Assembly (NCBI GenBank): GCA_937915825.1 | Contig: CALGGT010000087.1 | Span: 1 to 11,512 of the forward strand | Length of the DNA: 11,512 bases | Source of the DNA: an uncultured Eubacterium sp. | Lineage (GTDB): Bacteria > Bacillota > Clostridia > Lachnospirales > Lachnospiraceae | Direction of reading: 5' to 3' | Shown here: in pieces, positions 1-6,143 of the stretch | Layout of the letters: each line of letters begins with the position of its first letter | Position numbering within the stretch: the first letter of the stretch is position 1 | Notes under the pieces: model-generated | Seen by the model: the letters and a program-made list of their open reading frames with translations, nothing else | The model's database searches: none | Told to the model about the DNA's origin: nothing | Position numbers and translations under genes: made by a program

Positions 1-168
1 AATATCCTGTTTAATATAGAGGGAGACGAGATATACCTATACGGGCCTATGGGGGAAAAAACTGTAAAGGCCAGGGAAAACGCAAGACTTGAGAGATATT
101 TTTACCCGGGACTCAATAAAAAGAAGATAATGAAGCTCCTGGGTGACAGAATTAAGAAATTGCTGTGA
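1..168 (+). CDS. 3' end of an unrecognised protein (partial)
   Basis: An open frame enters from the left edge and ends at TGA 166-168, giving the last 55 residues of a protein. The tail is charged and basic (many Lys/Arg, ending in a RIKKLL-like stretch), with a YLYGPMGEK segment near its start. I do not recognise a family. Its stop overlaps the GTG start of the next frame (GTGA, 165-168), a spacing typical of translationally coupled genes and common in phage structural modules. Its sequence style matches the first 330 bases of the next frame and not the aromatic-acid genes further right, so it probably belongs to a phage-like or other foreign segment. The frame is open to the edge without interruption, so I am fairly sure it is coding. 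The function is unknown. Confidence 0.55.
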   Translation, partial: NILFNIEGDEIYLYGPMGEKTVKARENARLERYFYPGLNKKKIMKLLGDRIKKLL

Positions 169-500
169 GCAATATGAAAGACAAGCTCATGGCTCTTTGT
201 GAAAAAGCATCGGCTGGAGATACATCGGTAATGTCTGAGATTGATAAAATCGAGAAGACTCTAGATACTATCGAGAAGACTATCGACAGTCTCGACAAAG
301 CTCTAGGTACGATTGAAAAGACAGCTGCTACTCTTGAAGTTCCGTTAACGGTTCTAGATACTGCACTTAAGGTAGCTAAACTTATACCGGTTCCGGTACC
401 ACCCCCTGTACCTGTCTTGATAGCTCTCTTGTCTGAACTTATAGCTCAGATTAAGCAGATCGTCTCTGCAATGAAAGCTGTAGCTGAAAAAATGGGAATG
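165..500 (+). other. Foreign N-terminal segment, virion-protein-like coiled coil
   Basis: These roughly 110 codons have no counterpart in IorA. They encode heptad-like repeats (EKTLDTIEKTIDSLDKAL type), a TLEVPLTVLDTALKVAKL helix, a run of alternating Pro and Val, then another long helix. This architecture resembles small structural proteins of tailed phages that follow tail or baseplate genes, but I cannot assign a named family. The right boundary lies between about 490 and 535, where the sequence becomes recognisable IorA. No stop, terminal inverted repeat or duplicated target is visible at the join. Confidence 0.5.
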
Positions 501-1292
501 GAAGCAAAAAACCATTGCACAGCCATTGAAGGCTTGCCGGTACGTCCGCCGGTTATGTGCGCCGGATGCCCACACCGCGGACTATTTTACACGTTGAATA
601 AGAATCGTTGTACCGTGATGGGAGACATCGGATGTTATACCTTAGGGGCGGTGGCGCCGTTAAGTGCCATTGATGTTACGGCCTGCATGGGTGCGTCCAT
701 TAGTTCCATTCACGGGTTTAATAAAGCCAGAGGGACGGAAAGCGAGAAGAAAACCGTTGCTGTCATCGGTGACTCGACTTTTATGCATTCCGGTATGACT
801 GGACTTGCCAATGTGGCGTATAACCAAAGCAATTCCACGGTGGTAATCCTGGATAACTCCATTACCGGTATGACCGGACATCAGCAGAATCCCACCACCG
901 GATACAATATTAAGGGAGATCCGGCCGGAAAGATTAACCTGGAGAATCTTTGTAAATCCATGGGATTTGAACGGGTACGTGTGGTGGATCCCTATAATCT
1001 GGAAGAAACAGATCAGGCGGTGAAGGAAGAACTGGCAGCGGATGCGCCGTCCGTGATCATCAGCCGTCGTCCTTGTGCCTTATTAAAATATGTGAAGCAT
1101 AAGCCTCCTTTGAAGGTAAACCGGGATAAGTGCCGCAGCTGTAAGGCTTGTATGCGCTTAGGATGTCCGGCTTTAAGCTTTAAGGACGGAAAGGCCCACG
1201 TTGACACCACGCTTTGTGTAGGATGTGACGTTTGTAACGGCCTTTGTAAGTTTGATGCTTTTGAGCATCCGGAAGGAGGAGCGAACGCATGA
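165..1292 (+). CDS. iorA: Chimeric ORF: phage-like N-terminus fused to C-terminal part of indolepyruvate:ferredoxin oxidoreductase subunit A
   Basis: Residues from about 124 onward are the C-terminal part of IorA. There is a TPP-binding core with CAGCPHRG (132-139), GDIGCYTLG (153-161) and the GDS...LDNSITGMTG motif (202-237) that binds Mg-TPP. Two ferredoxin-like cysteine clusters follow: C323-x2-C-x2-C-x4-C and C351-x2-C-x2-C-x3-C. With IorB the enzyme oxidatively decarboxylates arylpyruvates to arylacetyl-CoA and reduces ferredoxin, or runs in reverse, in the cytoplasm. Complete IorA proteins are close to 600 residues. Here the whole N-terminal pyrimidine-binding half is missing and is replaced by about 110 unrelated residues: a coiled coil of IEKT/LDK repeats (25-57), then a Pro/Val stretch (74-86) and another amphipathic helix. 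The GTG start at 165 belongs to that foreign part. The product as drawn should not be a working oxidoreductase. The stop overlaps iorB by 4 bp. Confidence 0.85.
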   Translation: MSNMKDKLMALCEKASAGDTSVMSEIDKIEKTLDTIEKTIDSLDKALGTIEKTAATLEVPLTVLDTALKVAKLIPVPVPPPVPVLIALLSELIAQIKQIVSAMKAVAEKMGMEAKNHCTAIEGLPVRPPVMCAGCPHRGLFYTLNKNRCTVMGDIGCYTLGAVAPLSAIDVTACMGASISSIHGFNKARGTESEKKTVAVIGDSTFMHSGMTGLANVAYNQSNSTVVILDNSITGMTGHQQNPTTGYNIKGDPAGKINLENLCKSMGFERVRVVDPYNLEETDQAVKEELAADAPSVIISRRPCALLKYVKHKPPLKVNRDKCRSCKACMRLGCPALSFKDGKAHVDTTLCVGCDVCNGLCKFDAFEHPEGGANA

Positions 1293-1858
1293 AGGTAAAT
1301 GTTATGATCGTTGGCGTGGGAGGACAGGGGTCCCTCCTTGCCAGTAAATTATTGGGACATGTGGTATTAAAGAAGGGGTACGACGTAAAGGTTTCCGAGG
1401 TTCATGGAATGAGTCAGCGAGGCGGAAGCGTGGTAACCTATGTTCAATTCGGGGATCAGGTTTATTCCCCCATTGTGGATCGGGGAGAAGCGGATTATAT
1501 TATTTCCTTTGAAACGTTGGAAGCAGCTCGCTATATGGAATATTTGAAGCCCGGGGGCCAGGTGATCGTAAACGATCAACAGATCGATCCCATGCCGGTC
1601 ATCACCGGAGCTATGGAATATCCGGAAGGACTGATCGACCGGATGAAGGAAGCCGGCGCAAAGGTGGATGCCATGGACGCATTGGCGTTAGCGGAAGAAG
1701 CAGGAAGCACCAAGGCGACCAACATTGTATTGATGGGTCGTTTTTCAAAATATTTCCAGGACGTAACCAGAGAAGAGTGGGAAGAGGCCATTCGCGAATG
1801 TGTACCGCCGAAATTTTTGGAACTGAATTTAAAAGCATTTGAATTAGGACGCAGGTGA
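1289..1858 (+). CDS. iorB: Indolepyruvate:ferredoxin oxidoreductase subunit B
   Basis: A 189-residue protein of normal length for IorB, the small gamma-domain subunit (pyruvate ferredoxin oxidoreductase catalytic-domain family) that completes the IorAB enzyme. Diagnostic features are GVGGQGSLLASKLLG at residues 8-22, SEVHGMSQRGGSV at about 36-48 and the SPIVDRGEADYIISFE region that follows. The ATG at 1289 overlaps the iorA stop as ATGA. It has a strong AAGGAGG (1273-1279) embedded in the iorA coding end, so translation of the two subunits is likely coupled. The protein is complete and intact, unlike its partner as drawn. That supports a complete iorA in the real genome. Confidence 0.95.
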   Translation: MKVNVMIVGVGGQGSLLASKLLGHVVLKKGYDVKVSEVHGMSQRGGSVVTYVQFGDQVYSPIVDRGEADYIISFETLEAARYMEYLKPGGQVIVNDQQIDPMPVITGAMEYPEGLIDRMKEAGAKVDAMDALALAEEAGSTKATNIVLMGRFSKYFQDVTREEWEEAIRECVPPKFLELNLKAFELGRR

Positions 1859-1862
1859 AACT

Positions 1863-2312
1863 ATGCAGAAAAATCTGTTATCTGAGGAAGAATTAGCAAA
1901 GGTACGGGAGTTTTTTAAGATGGATCGGTATGCATCGGTCGCAACGGGGATTGAGATTGAGGAAGTGGCACAGGATTATGCCAAAGTTTCTTTGGTACGA
2001 AATGTAAATCATCAGAATGCGGTGAACCAGGTTATGGGGGCGGTTTATTACACCTTGGCGGATTTTGTCTTTGCCGTGGCGGTTAATCATGATATCCCTT
2101 TGGGAAAGAAGGATGCGCCGGTGATCGTAACCTTAAACAGTCAGATCAGTTTTCTCTCCGCCTGTAAAGGGGGAAAAATGTTTGCCACCGCGGAGAAGAT
2201 CAAAGAAGGCGGAAGTACCGTATTTTATCAGGTAAATATATCGGACGATCAAAACACCGATATTGCGCGCATAGTCACTACTGGATATAAGATTTACAAA
2301 AAGGAGAAGTAA
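1863..2312 (+). CDS. PaaI-family hotdog-fold acyl-CoA thioesterase
   Basis: A 149-residue single hotdog domain. The segment NQVMGAVYYTLADFVFAVAVN (about residues 55-75) matches the conserved helix of PaaI/YbdB-type thioesterases (G-x-x-x-TLAD-x-x-F-A-x-A-x-N), where the acidic residue in TLAD is catalytic. The later strands (VTLNSQISFLSACKGGKMFATAEKIKEGG) complete the fold. In this operon it most likely hydrolyses phenylacetyl- or indoleacetyl-CoA made by IorAB, freeing arylacetate and CoA. That substrate is inferred from the neighbours. It starts four bases after the iorB stop, with an AGGTGA ribosome site overlapping that stop. It could act as a release valve for trapped CoA rather than a main pathway step. 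Confidence 0.88.
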   Translation: MQKNLLSEEELAKVREFFKMDRYASVATGIEIEEVAQDYAKVSLVRNVNHQNAVNQVMGAVYYTLADFVFAVAVNHDIPLGKKDAPVIVTLNSQISFLSACKGGKMFATAEKIKEGGSTVFYQVNISDDQNTDIARIVTTGYKIYKKEK

Positions 2313-2315
2313 AAA

Positions 2316-3620
2316 ATGATTTGGAACGAAGCAAAAGAATGTATGTCCCGGGATGAATTGCATTTTTTACAGGGAAAACGCCTGGTAAAAACGGTGAATC
2401 GTGTTTACCACAACGTGGAATATTACCGTAAAAAAATGCAGCAGCTGGGATTGGAACCCGGGGATATTCAAGGGTTGGAGGATTTGGAGAAATTGCCCTT
2501 TACAACCTATGAGGATTTAAATGCCAATTATCCGTTTGGATTAGCAGCCGTTCCCACATCGGAACTGGTTCGAGTGCATGCCTCCAGCGGTACCACCGGG
2601 CGTCCGAAAGTGGCGGTATACACCAGAAAAGATATTGACATCTGGGCGGAGTGCGTGGCTCGTTGTATGTCCATGGCCGGCGTTACCAGAGATGATATCA
2701 TCCAGGTGGGATACGGCTACGGACTCTTTACCGGAGGATTGGGAGCCCATTATGGCGGTGAATATTTAGGAGCCATGGTGATTCCCATGTCCACGGGAAA
2801 TACCCATAAATTAATTCAAATGATGATCGATTGTAAGGTGACGGTGATTGCCTGCACCCCTTCTTATTTGCTCCATGTAGCAGAAGACATTGAGAAATTA
2901 GGGGTCAAAGATCAGATCAATCTAAAAGTGGCGATCTGCGGCGCAGAGCCCTGGACCGATGAAATGCGGACACAGATGGAACAAAAATTAAACATCAAAG
3001 CCTACGACATCTACGGTTTGACCGAGATTTCCGGCCCCGGTGTTGCCAATGACTGTGAATATCACAAAGGACTTCATATCTGGGAGGATCATTTTCTTCC
3101 GGAAATCATCGATCCGGTTACGTTAAAGCAACTACCGGAGGGAGAAACGGGAGAATTGGTCATGACCACTCTAACCAAAGAGGGAATGCCTTTGCTCCGT
3201 TATCGTACCAAGGATTTAACCCGCCTGGAGACGGAACGATGCCAATGTGGCAGAACATCGGCACGAATTCAGAGATTTAAGGGACGTACCGACGATATGT
3301 TGATCATCCGCGGCGTCAATGTCTTCCCCTCTCAGGTGGAAGCGGCCTTGTTGCAGGTAGACGGAACCACGCCTCATTATATGATGGTGGTGGATCGCGT
3401 GGATAACAAAGATACCCTGGAAGTCCAGGTAGAAGTAGAAGAGAAATATTTCTCCGATGAGGTTAGTAAATTGGAGAAATTATCCAAAGACATTCACGAT
3501 CGTTTGCGTGAAGTGATCGGTTTGAACGCGAAGATTCAGTTGGTTCAGCCCAATGCGTTGGAGCACAGCGATGGTAAGACCAAGCATGTTATTGACAATC
3601 GTAAGTTATATGCCAAATAA
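2316..3620 (+). CDS. paaK: Phenylacetate-CoA ligase (arylacetate-CoA ligase, PaaK type)
   Basis: A 434-residue member of the ANL adenylating superfamily, of normal PaaK length. It forms arylacetyl-CoA from arylacetate, ATP and CoA, or possibly the reverse with ATP gain. Visible motifs are the nucleotide-binding loop HASSGTTGRPK (88-98), YDIYGLTEISGPG (230-242), LRYRTKDLT (294-302), the CQCGRTSARIQRFKGRTDDM hinge region (309-328) with paired cysteines, the GVNVFPSQVE signature (333-342), and the C-terminal GKTKHV segment (420-425), where the family keeps its catalytic lysine. It begins 3 bases after the thioesterase stop with an AAGGAGAAG ribosome site. Similar ligases sit next to iorAB in many anaerobes. 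Whether the preferred acid is phenyl-, hydroxyphenyl- or indoleacetate cannot be told from sequence. Confidence 0.93.
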   Translation: MIWNEAKECMSRDELHFLQGKRLVKTVNRVYHNVEYYRKKMQQLGLEPGDIQGLEDLEKLPFTTYEDLNANYPFGLAAVPTSELVRVHASSGTTGRPKVAVYTRKDIDIWAECVARCMSMAGVTRDDIIQVGYGYGLFTGGLGAHYGGEYLGAMVIPMSTGNTHKLIQMMIDCKVTVIACTPSYLLHVAEDIEKLGVKDQINLKVAICGAEPWTDEMRTQMEQKLNIKAYDIYGLTEISGPGVANDCEYHKGLHIWEDHFLPEIIDPVTLKQLPEGETGELVMTTLTKEGMPLLRYRTKDLTRLETERCQCGRTSARIQRFKGRTDDMLIIRGVNVFPSQVEAALLQVDGTTPHYMMVVDRVDNKDTLEVQVEVEEKYFSDEVSKLEKLSKDIHDRLREVIGLNAKIQLVQPNALEHSDGKTKHVIDNRKLYAK

Positions 3621-3632
3621 GGAGGGGTTCCT

Positions 3633-4055
3633 ATGTTTATTCGACAATTATCTGTTTTTTTAGTAAACAAACGGGGGCGTGTAGATGAGGTGTTGAAGAT
3701 TTTGGCGGATCATAACATTGATATTGTATCGGTGAGTCTGGCAGATACCAATGAATTCGGAGTTTTCCGCATGTTAGTCAATGATCCGGACAAAGCCCAT
3801 CAGGTTTTGAAGGAGAAAAATATTACGTCCAAGATCAACGATGTTCTAGGCGTCAATGTTGCCAACGAAACCGGTTCTTTGCAAAAAGTGGTGGTAGCTT
3901 TGCATGATGCAGACATTGATATCCGATACATTTACGGATTATCTCTGAACCAGGACGGCGCCTCCATCGTGATCAAAACGGATGATCTGGATAAGACCAA
4001 AGAAGTATTGGAACGCCACCAGGTACAGTTGATCTCTCAGGCGGATCTGGTGTAA
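3633..4055 (+). CDS. Double ACT-domain protein, probable amino acid sensor
   Basis: A 140-residue protein made only of two ACT domains, about residues 3-68 (VFLVNKRGRVDEVLKILADHN...) and 72-138 (GVNVANETGSLQKVVVALHDA...). ACT domains bind amino acids, often at dimer interfaces, and control the enzymes of their pathway. There is no DNA-binding or catalytic part. Placed last in the iorAB-paaK operon (12-bp gap, AAGGAGGGG ribosome site just after the paaK stop), it likely binds an aromatic amino acid and modulates IorAB or PaaK. That role is inferred from position. Stand-alone double-ACT proteins next to paaK recur in anaerobes. The terminator follows 84 bases downstream. Confidence 0.9.
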   Translation: MFIRQLSVFLVNKRGRVDEVLKILADHNIDIVSVSLADTNEFGVFRMLVNDPDKAHQVLKEKNITSKINDVLGVNVANETGSLQKVVVALHDADIDIRYIYGLSLNQDGASIVIKTDDLDKTKEVLERHQVQLISQADLV

Positions 4056-4070
4056 AACGGAAAATAATCC

Positions 4071-4111
4071 AGTTGTTTACCAACAGAATTTAGTTGTTAG
4101 CCAACAGAATC
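4071..4111. repeat. Two tandem 21-bp repeats, each with a small inverted repeat
   Basis: AGTTGTTTACCAACAGAATT (4071-4090) is followed by a near copy at 4092-4111 with three base differences. Each copy contains a GTTG...CAAC inverted pair. A weaker third unit (about 4113-4133) keeps only the ending, a CACGGAATC-like string. The repeats lie between the ACT gene and the terminator, in transcribed 3' untranslated sequence. The role is unknown. They could be replication slippage, a protein site or small RNA hairpins. Confidence 0.6.
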
Positions 4112-4139
4112 TAGGATCCGGCTCACGGAATCAGGTAAT

Positions 4140-4182
4140 AAAAATCCCTCGGAATCTCATCTGATTGTTCCGAGGGATTTTT
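4140..4182. terminator. Bidirectional rho-independent terminator between convergent genes
   Basis: Perfect 15-bp arms AAAAATCCCTCGGAA (4140-4154) and TTCCGAGGGATTTTT (4168-4182) enclose a 13-nt loop. The GC-rich stem is flanked by A and T runs on both sides, so it can stop transcription of the iorAB-paaK-ACT operon on the + strand and of the trpB-like gene on the - strand. Confidence 0.93.
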
Positions 4183-4233
4183 AATTTTGTCCTGATAACA
4201 CCGAATCACGCAAAATAATCGTAAGTTATCATC

Positions 4234-5607
4234 TTACGGTTGAGGAGGCAGAGTATCAAAGCTCTTTTGCAGATCCTCATCGGTGGGAATGTAATCGGTC
4301 ATTTCTTTATTATGGAATTTCTCATAAGCAACCATATCAAAATATCCGGTTCCGGTCAAACCAAATACGATGGTTTTTTCTTCACCGGTTTCTTTGCAGC
4401 GAAGCGCTTCATCAATGGCAACCCGAATGGCATGACTGCTTTCCGGTGCCGGAAGGATTCCTTCCACACGAGCAAATTGTTCGGCTGCCTCAAACACCTT
4501 CGTTTGTTCTACACTTGTAGCCTCCATAAATCCATCATCATACAACTGGCTGAGAATGGAACTCATACCATGGTATCTCAAACCTCCGGCGTGGTTAGCG
4601 GAAGGAATAAAGCCACTTCCTAATGTGTACATCTTTGCCATGGGACAAACTTTACCGGTATCACAGAAATCATAGGCATATTTACCACGGGTAAAGCTGG
4701 GGCAGGAAGCAGGCTCAACCGCTATGATCCGGTAATCTTTTTCGCCGCGTAATTTCTGGCCCATGAAAGGAGAGATCAGTCCTCCTAAGTTGGAACCGCC
4801 GCCGGCACAACCGATGATAATATCCGGTTCAATGTTATATTTATCCAATGCCGCCTTGGTTTCCAGTCCGATCACGGATTGATGAAGAAGTACTTGATTT
4901 AACACACTTCCTAAAACATAGCGGTATCCTTCTTGTGAGGTTGCTGCCTCTACGGCTTCACTAATAGCGCAGCCCAATGAACCGGTGGTTCCCGGATGTT
5001 CTTTCAGGATCGCTTTTCCCACATTGGTGGTTTCGGAAGGACTAGGCGTTACGGAAGCTCCGTAGGTACGCATCACTTCTCTACGGAACGGTTTTTGTTC
5101 ATAGGAAACTTTAACCATGTAAACCTGGCAATCCAGATCAAAATAGGAACATGCCATGGAAAGGGCGGTTCCCCATTGGCCGGCACCGGTCTCAGTGGTG
5201 ACACCTTTTAATCCCTGTTTTTTCGCGTAATAAGCTTGTGCAATGGCGGAATTTAATTTGTGACTTCCGCTGGTGTTATTTCCCTCAAATTTGTAATATA
5301 TTTTTGCAGGCGTATCCAACTTCTTCTCTAAGAAATAAGCGCGGATCAAAGGGGAAGGACGATACATTTTGTAAAAATTCAAAATTTCCTCAGGAATGGG
5401 AATATAGGCGGTGTCGTCGTCCATCTCCTGTTTTACCAATTCTTCACAGAAAACCGGCGCTAATTCTTCCGGTTTCATTGGTTGCAACGTGCCCGGGTTT
5501 AGCAACGGCGCGGGTTTGTTCTTCATATCTGCACGAACGTTATACCATTGGGTCGGAATCTCTTTCTCGTCCAGATAGATTTTGTAAGGGATTTTTTGTT
5601 CTGACAT
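4234..5607 (-). CDS. trpB2: Tryptophan synthase beta-like PLP enzyme (TrpB2 type)
   Basis: A 457-residue fold-type II PLP enzyme of the TrpB2 class, which is longer than classical TrpB (about 400) and usually works without TrpA. It joins indole and L-serine to give tryptophan in the cytoplasm. Motifs: EGNNTSGSHKLNSA (108-121) with the PLP Schiff-base lysine K117, TETGAGQWG (138-146) with the catalytic glutamate E139, the glycine-rich phosphate loop GCAGGGSNLGG (266-276) and FGLTGTGYFD (415-424). An in-frame ATG lies 18 bases upstream, but it sits inside the ribosome site AAAGGAG (5616-5622). The ATG at 5607, eight bases after that site, is the better start. The gene is monocistronic and convergent with the arylacetate operon. 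Some TrpB2-like proteins have other beta-replacement activities, but the full set of TrpB residues here favours tryptophan synthesis from free indole. Confidence 0.93.
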   Translation of the reverse strand: MSEQKIPYKIYLDEKEIPTQWYNVRADMKNKPAPLLNPGTLQPMKPEELAPVFCEELVKQEMDDDTAYIPIPEEILNFYKMYRPSPLIRAYFLEKKLDTPAKIYYKFEGNNTSGSHKLNSAIAQAYYAKKQGLKGVTTETGAGQWGTALSMACSYFDLDCQVYMVKVSYEQKPFRREVMRTYGASVTPSPSETTNVGKAILKEHPGTTGSLGCAISEAVEAATSQEGYRYVLGSVLNQVLLHQSVIGLETKAALDKYNIEPDIIIGCAGGGSNLGGLISPFMGQKLRGEKDYRIIAVEPASCPSFTRGKYAYDFCDTGKVCPMAKMYTLGSGFIPSANHAGGLRYHGMSSILSQLYDDGFMEATSVEQTKVFEAAEQFARVEGILPAPESSHAIRVAIDEALRCKETGEEKTIVFGLTGTGYFDMVAYEKFHNKEMTDYIPTDEDLQKSFDTLPPQP

Positions 5608-5646
5608 TGTTGAAGCTCCTTTCAAATAAAAAGTATAAAGTACGCG

Positions 5647-5667
5647 ATCGTATAGATCCTATACGAT
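5647..5667. promoter_or_regulatory. Perfect 9-bp inverted repeat in the trpB2 leader (operator or hairpin)
   Basis: ATCGTATAG (5647-5655) and CTATACGAT (5659-5667) are exact reverse complements around a 3-bp centre. The element lies 40 bases upstream of the trpB2 start and about 60 bases downstream of its -10 box, inside the transcribed leader. A 21-bp palindrome of this type fits a dimeric repressor site acting as a roadblock. It could equally form an RNA hairpin upstream of the ribosome site. There is no T run after it, so it is not an ordinary terminator. Confidence 0.65.
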
Positions 5668-5727
5668 TGCAACGTGTGTTTTGGAAGAAAGTTCTGCGAT
5701 CAAACAGGCCTTTACAATCCACTTCCC

Positions 5728-5756
5728 ATTATAACAAGAAATCCGTGAAAATGCAA
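5728..5756 (-). promoter_or_regulatory. Sigma-A-type promoter of trpB2
   Basis: On the minus strand, TTGCAT (complement of 5751-5756) and a perfect TATAAT (complement of 5728-5733) are separated by 17 bp. The start point would fall near 5720, leaving a leader of about 115 bases before the trpB2 start. No Trp-rich leader peptide or obvious T-box features were seen in it. Confidence 0.8.
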
Positions 5757-5775
5757 TGAATGTTCCCAAAAAGAA

Positions 5776-5858
5776 GATGCTGGATGCTGGATGCTTTTAA
5801 CGAGACGATGGATACATGTGGGTGATAGCTGGATGCTGGGTGCTGGATGCTTTTAACG
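5776..5858. repeat. Direct repeats of a TGGATGC-type motif ending in GCTTTTAACG
   Basis: GATGCTGGATGCTGGATGC followed by TTTTAACG (5776-5802) recurs about 56 bases later as GGATGCTGGGTGCTGGATGC plus TTTTAACG (5831-5858). Both copies contain 7-bp TGGATGC tandem units. The second copy runs into the left arm of the large palindrome at 5848. The first continues with a diverged GAGACGATGGATAC in place of GCGGCGATGTATTC. It therefore looks like a partly duplicated or decayed left end of the same element. Confidence 0.75.
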
Positions 5859-5991
5859 CGGCGATGTATTCCATTCGGGGGACGCTCGCGCTCAGGTGCG
5901 ACCGTAGCAGTACAAAATTCGCGCTAGCGCTCATTAAGTGCTGACGGTCGCAAATGCCCCCTGCATGGAATACATCACCACGTTAAAAGCA
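5848..5991. repeat. 144-bp MITE-like palindromic element
   Basis: Outer arms 5848-5874 and 5965-5991 are 27 bp each and match as reverse complements at 25 positions. Further in, a G5 run (5877-5881) faces a C5 run (5957-5961), GCGACCGT (5898-5905) pairs with ACGGTCGC (5944-5951), AGCA pairs with TGCT just inside that, and the centre is the perfect palindrome GCGCTAGCGC (5921-5930). The whole could fold as one long hairpin in DNA or RNA. It has no coding capacity and sits in intergenic space. Size and architecture match miniature inverted-repeat elements or a large interspersed palindromic repeat. A target-site duplication is not evident. Confidence 0.8.
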
Positions 5992-6108
5992 GTCTTACTT
6001 CCCTGCATGATTATAGTCAGTATGTAAAGCTACTCTATTATCCTACATGGTCATGCTCTACGTAAGAACGCTACATTAAAAAATATATTGGTACCAAAGA
6101 AAAAATGA

Positions 6109-6137
6109 TTGACAATTCAGTTAATATAATATAATAT
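6109..6137 (+). promoter_or_regulatory. Sigma-A-type promoter of the secreted-protein gene
   Basis: Consensus TTGACA (6109-6114), a 17-bp spacer and TAATAT (6132-6137) inside an ATAAT tandem tract. A second TATAAT register (6130-6135) overlaps it. Transcription would start near 6144 and give an unusually long leader of about 168 bases before the ATG at 6312. Confidence 0.85.
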
Positions 6138-6143
6138 ACGTCT

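Noticed and set aside
2541..2769. Open frames of 60-70 codons inside paaK on both strands
   Set aside because: They overlap a well-supported gene in other frames, lack ribosome sites and have no recognisable protein features.
4071..4133. CRISPR array
   Set aside because: Two adjacent 21-bp copies with no unique spacers between them and no cas genes nearby.
5610..5730. Tryptophan attenuator or T-box in the trpB2 leader
   Set aside because: No Trp-codon-rich leader peptide, no T-box core sequence and no terminator with a T run. Only the 9-bp inverted repeat is supported.
5238..5759. A 173-codon + strand open frame over the trpB2 5' end and promoter
   Set aside because: It overlaps the conserved trpB2 N-terminus and its promoter, and its translation resembles no protein.
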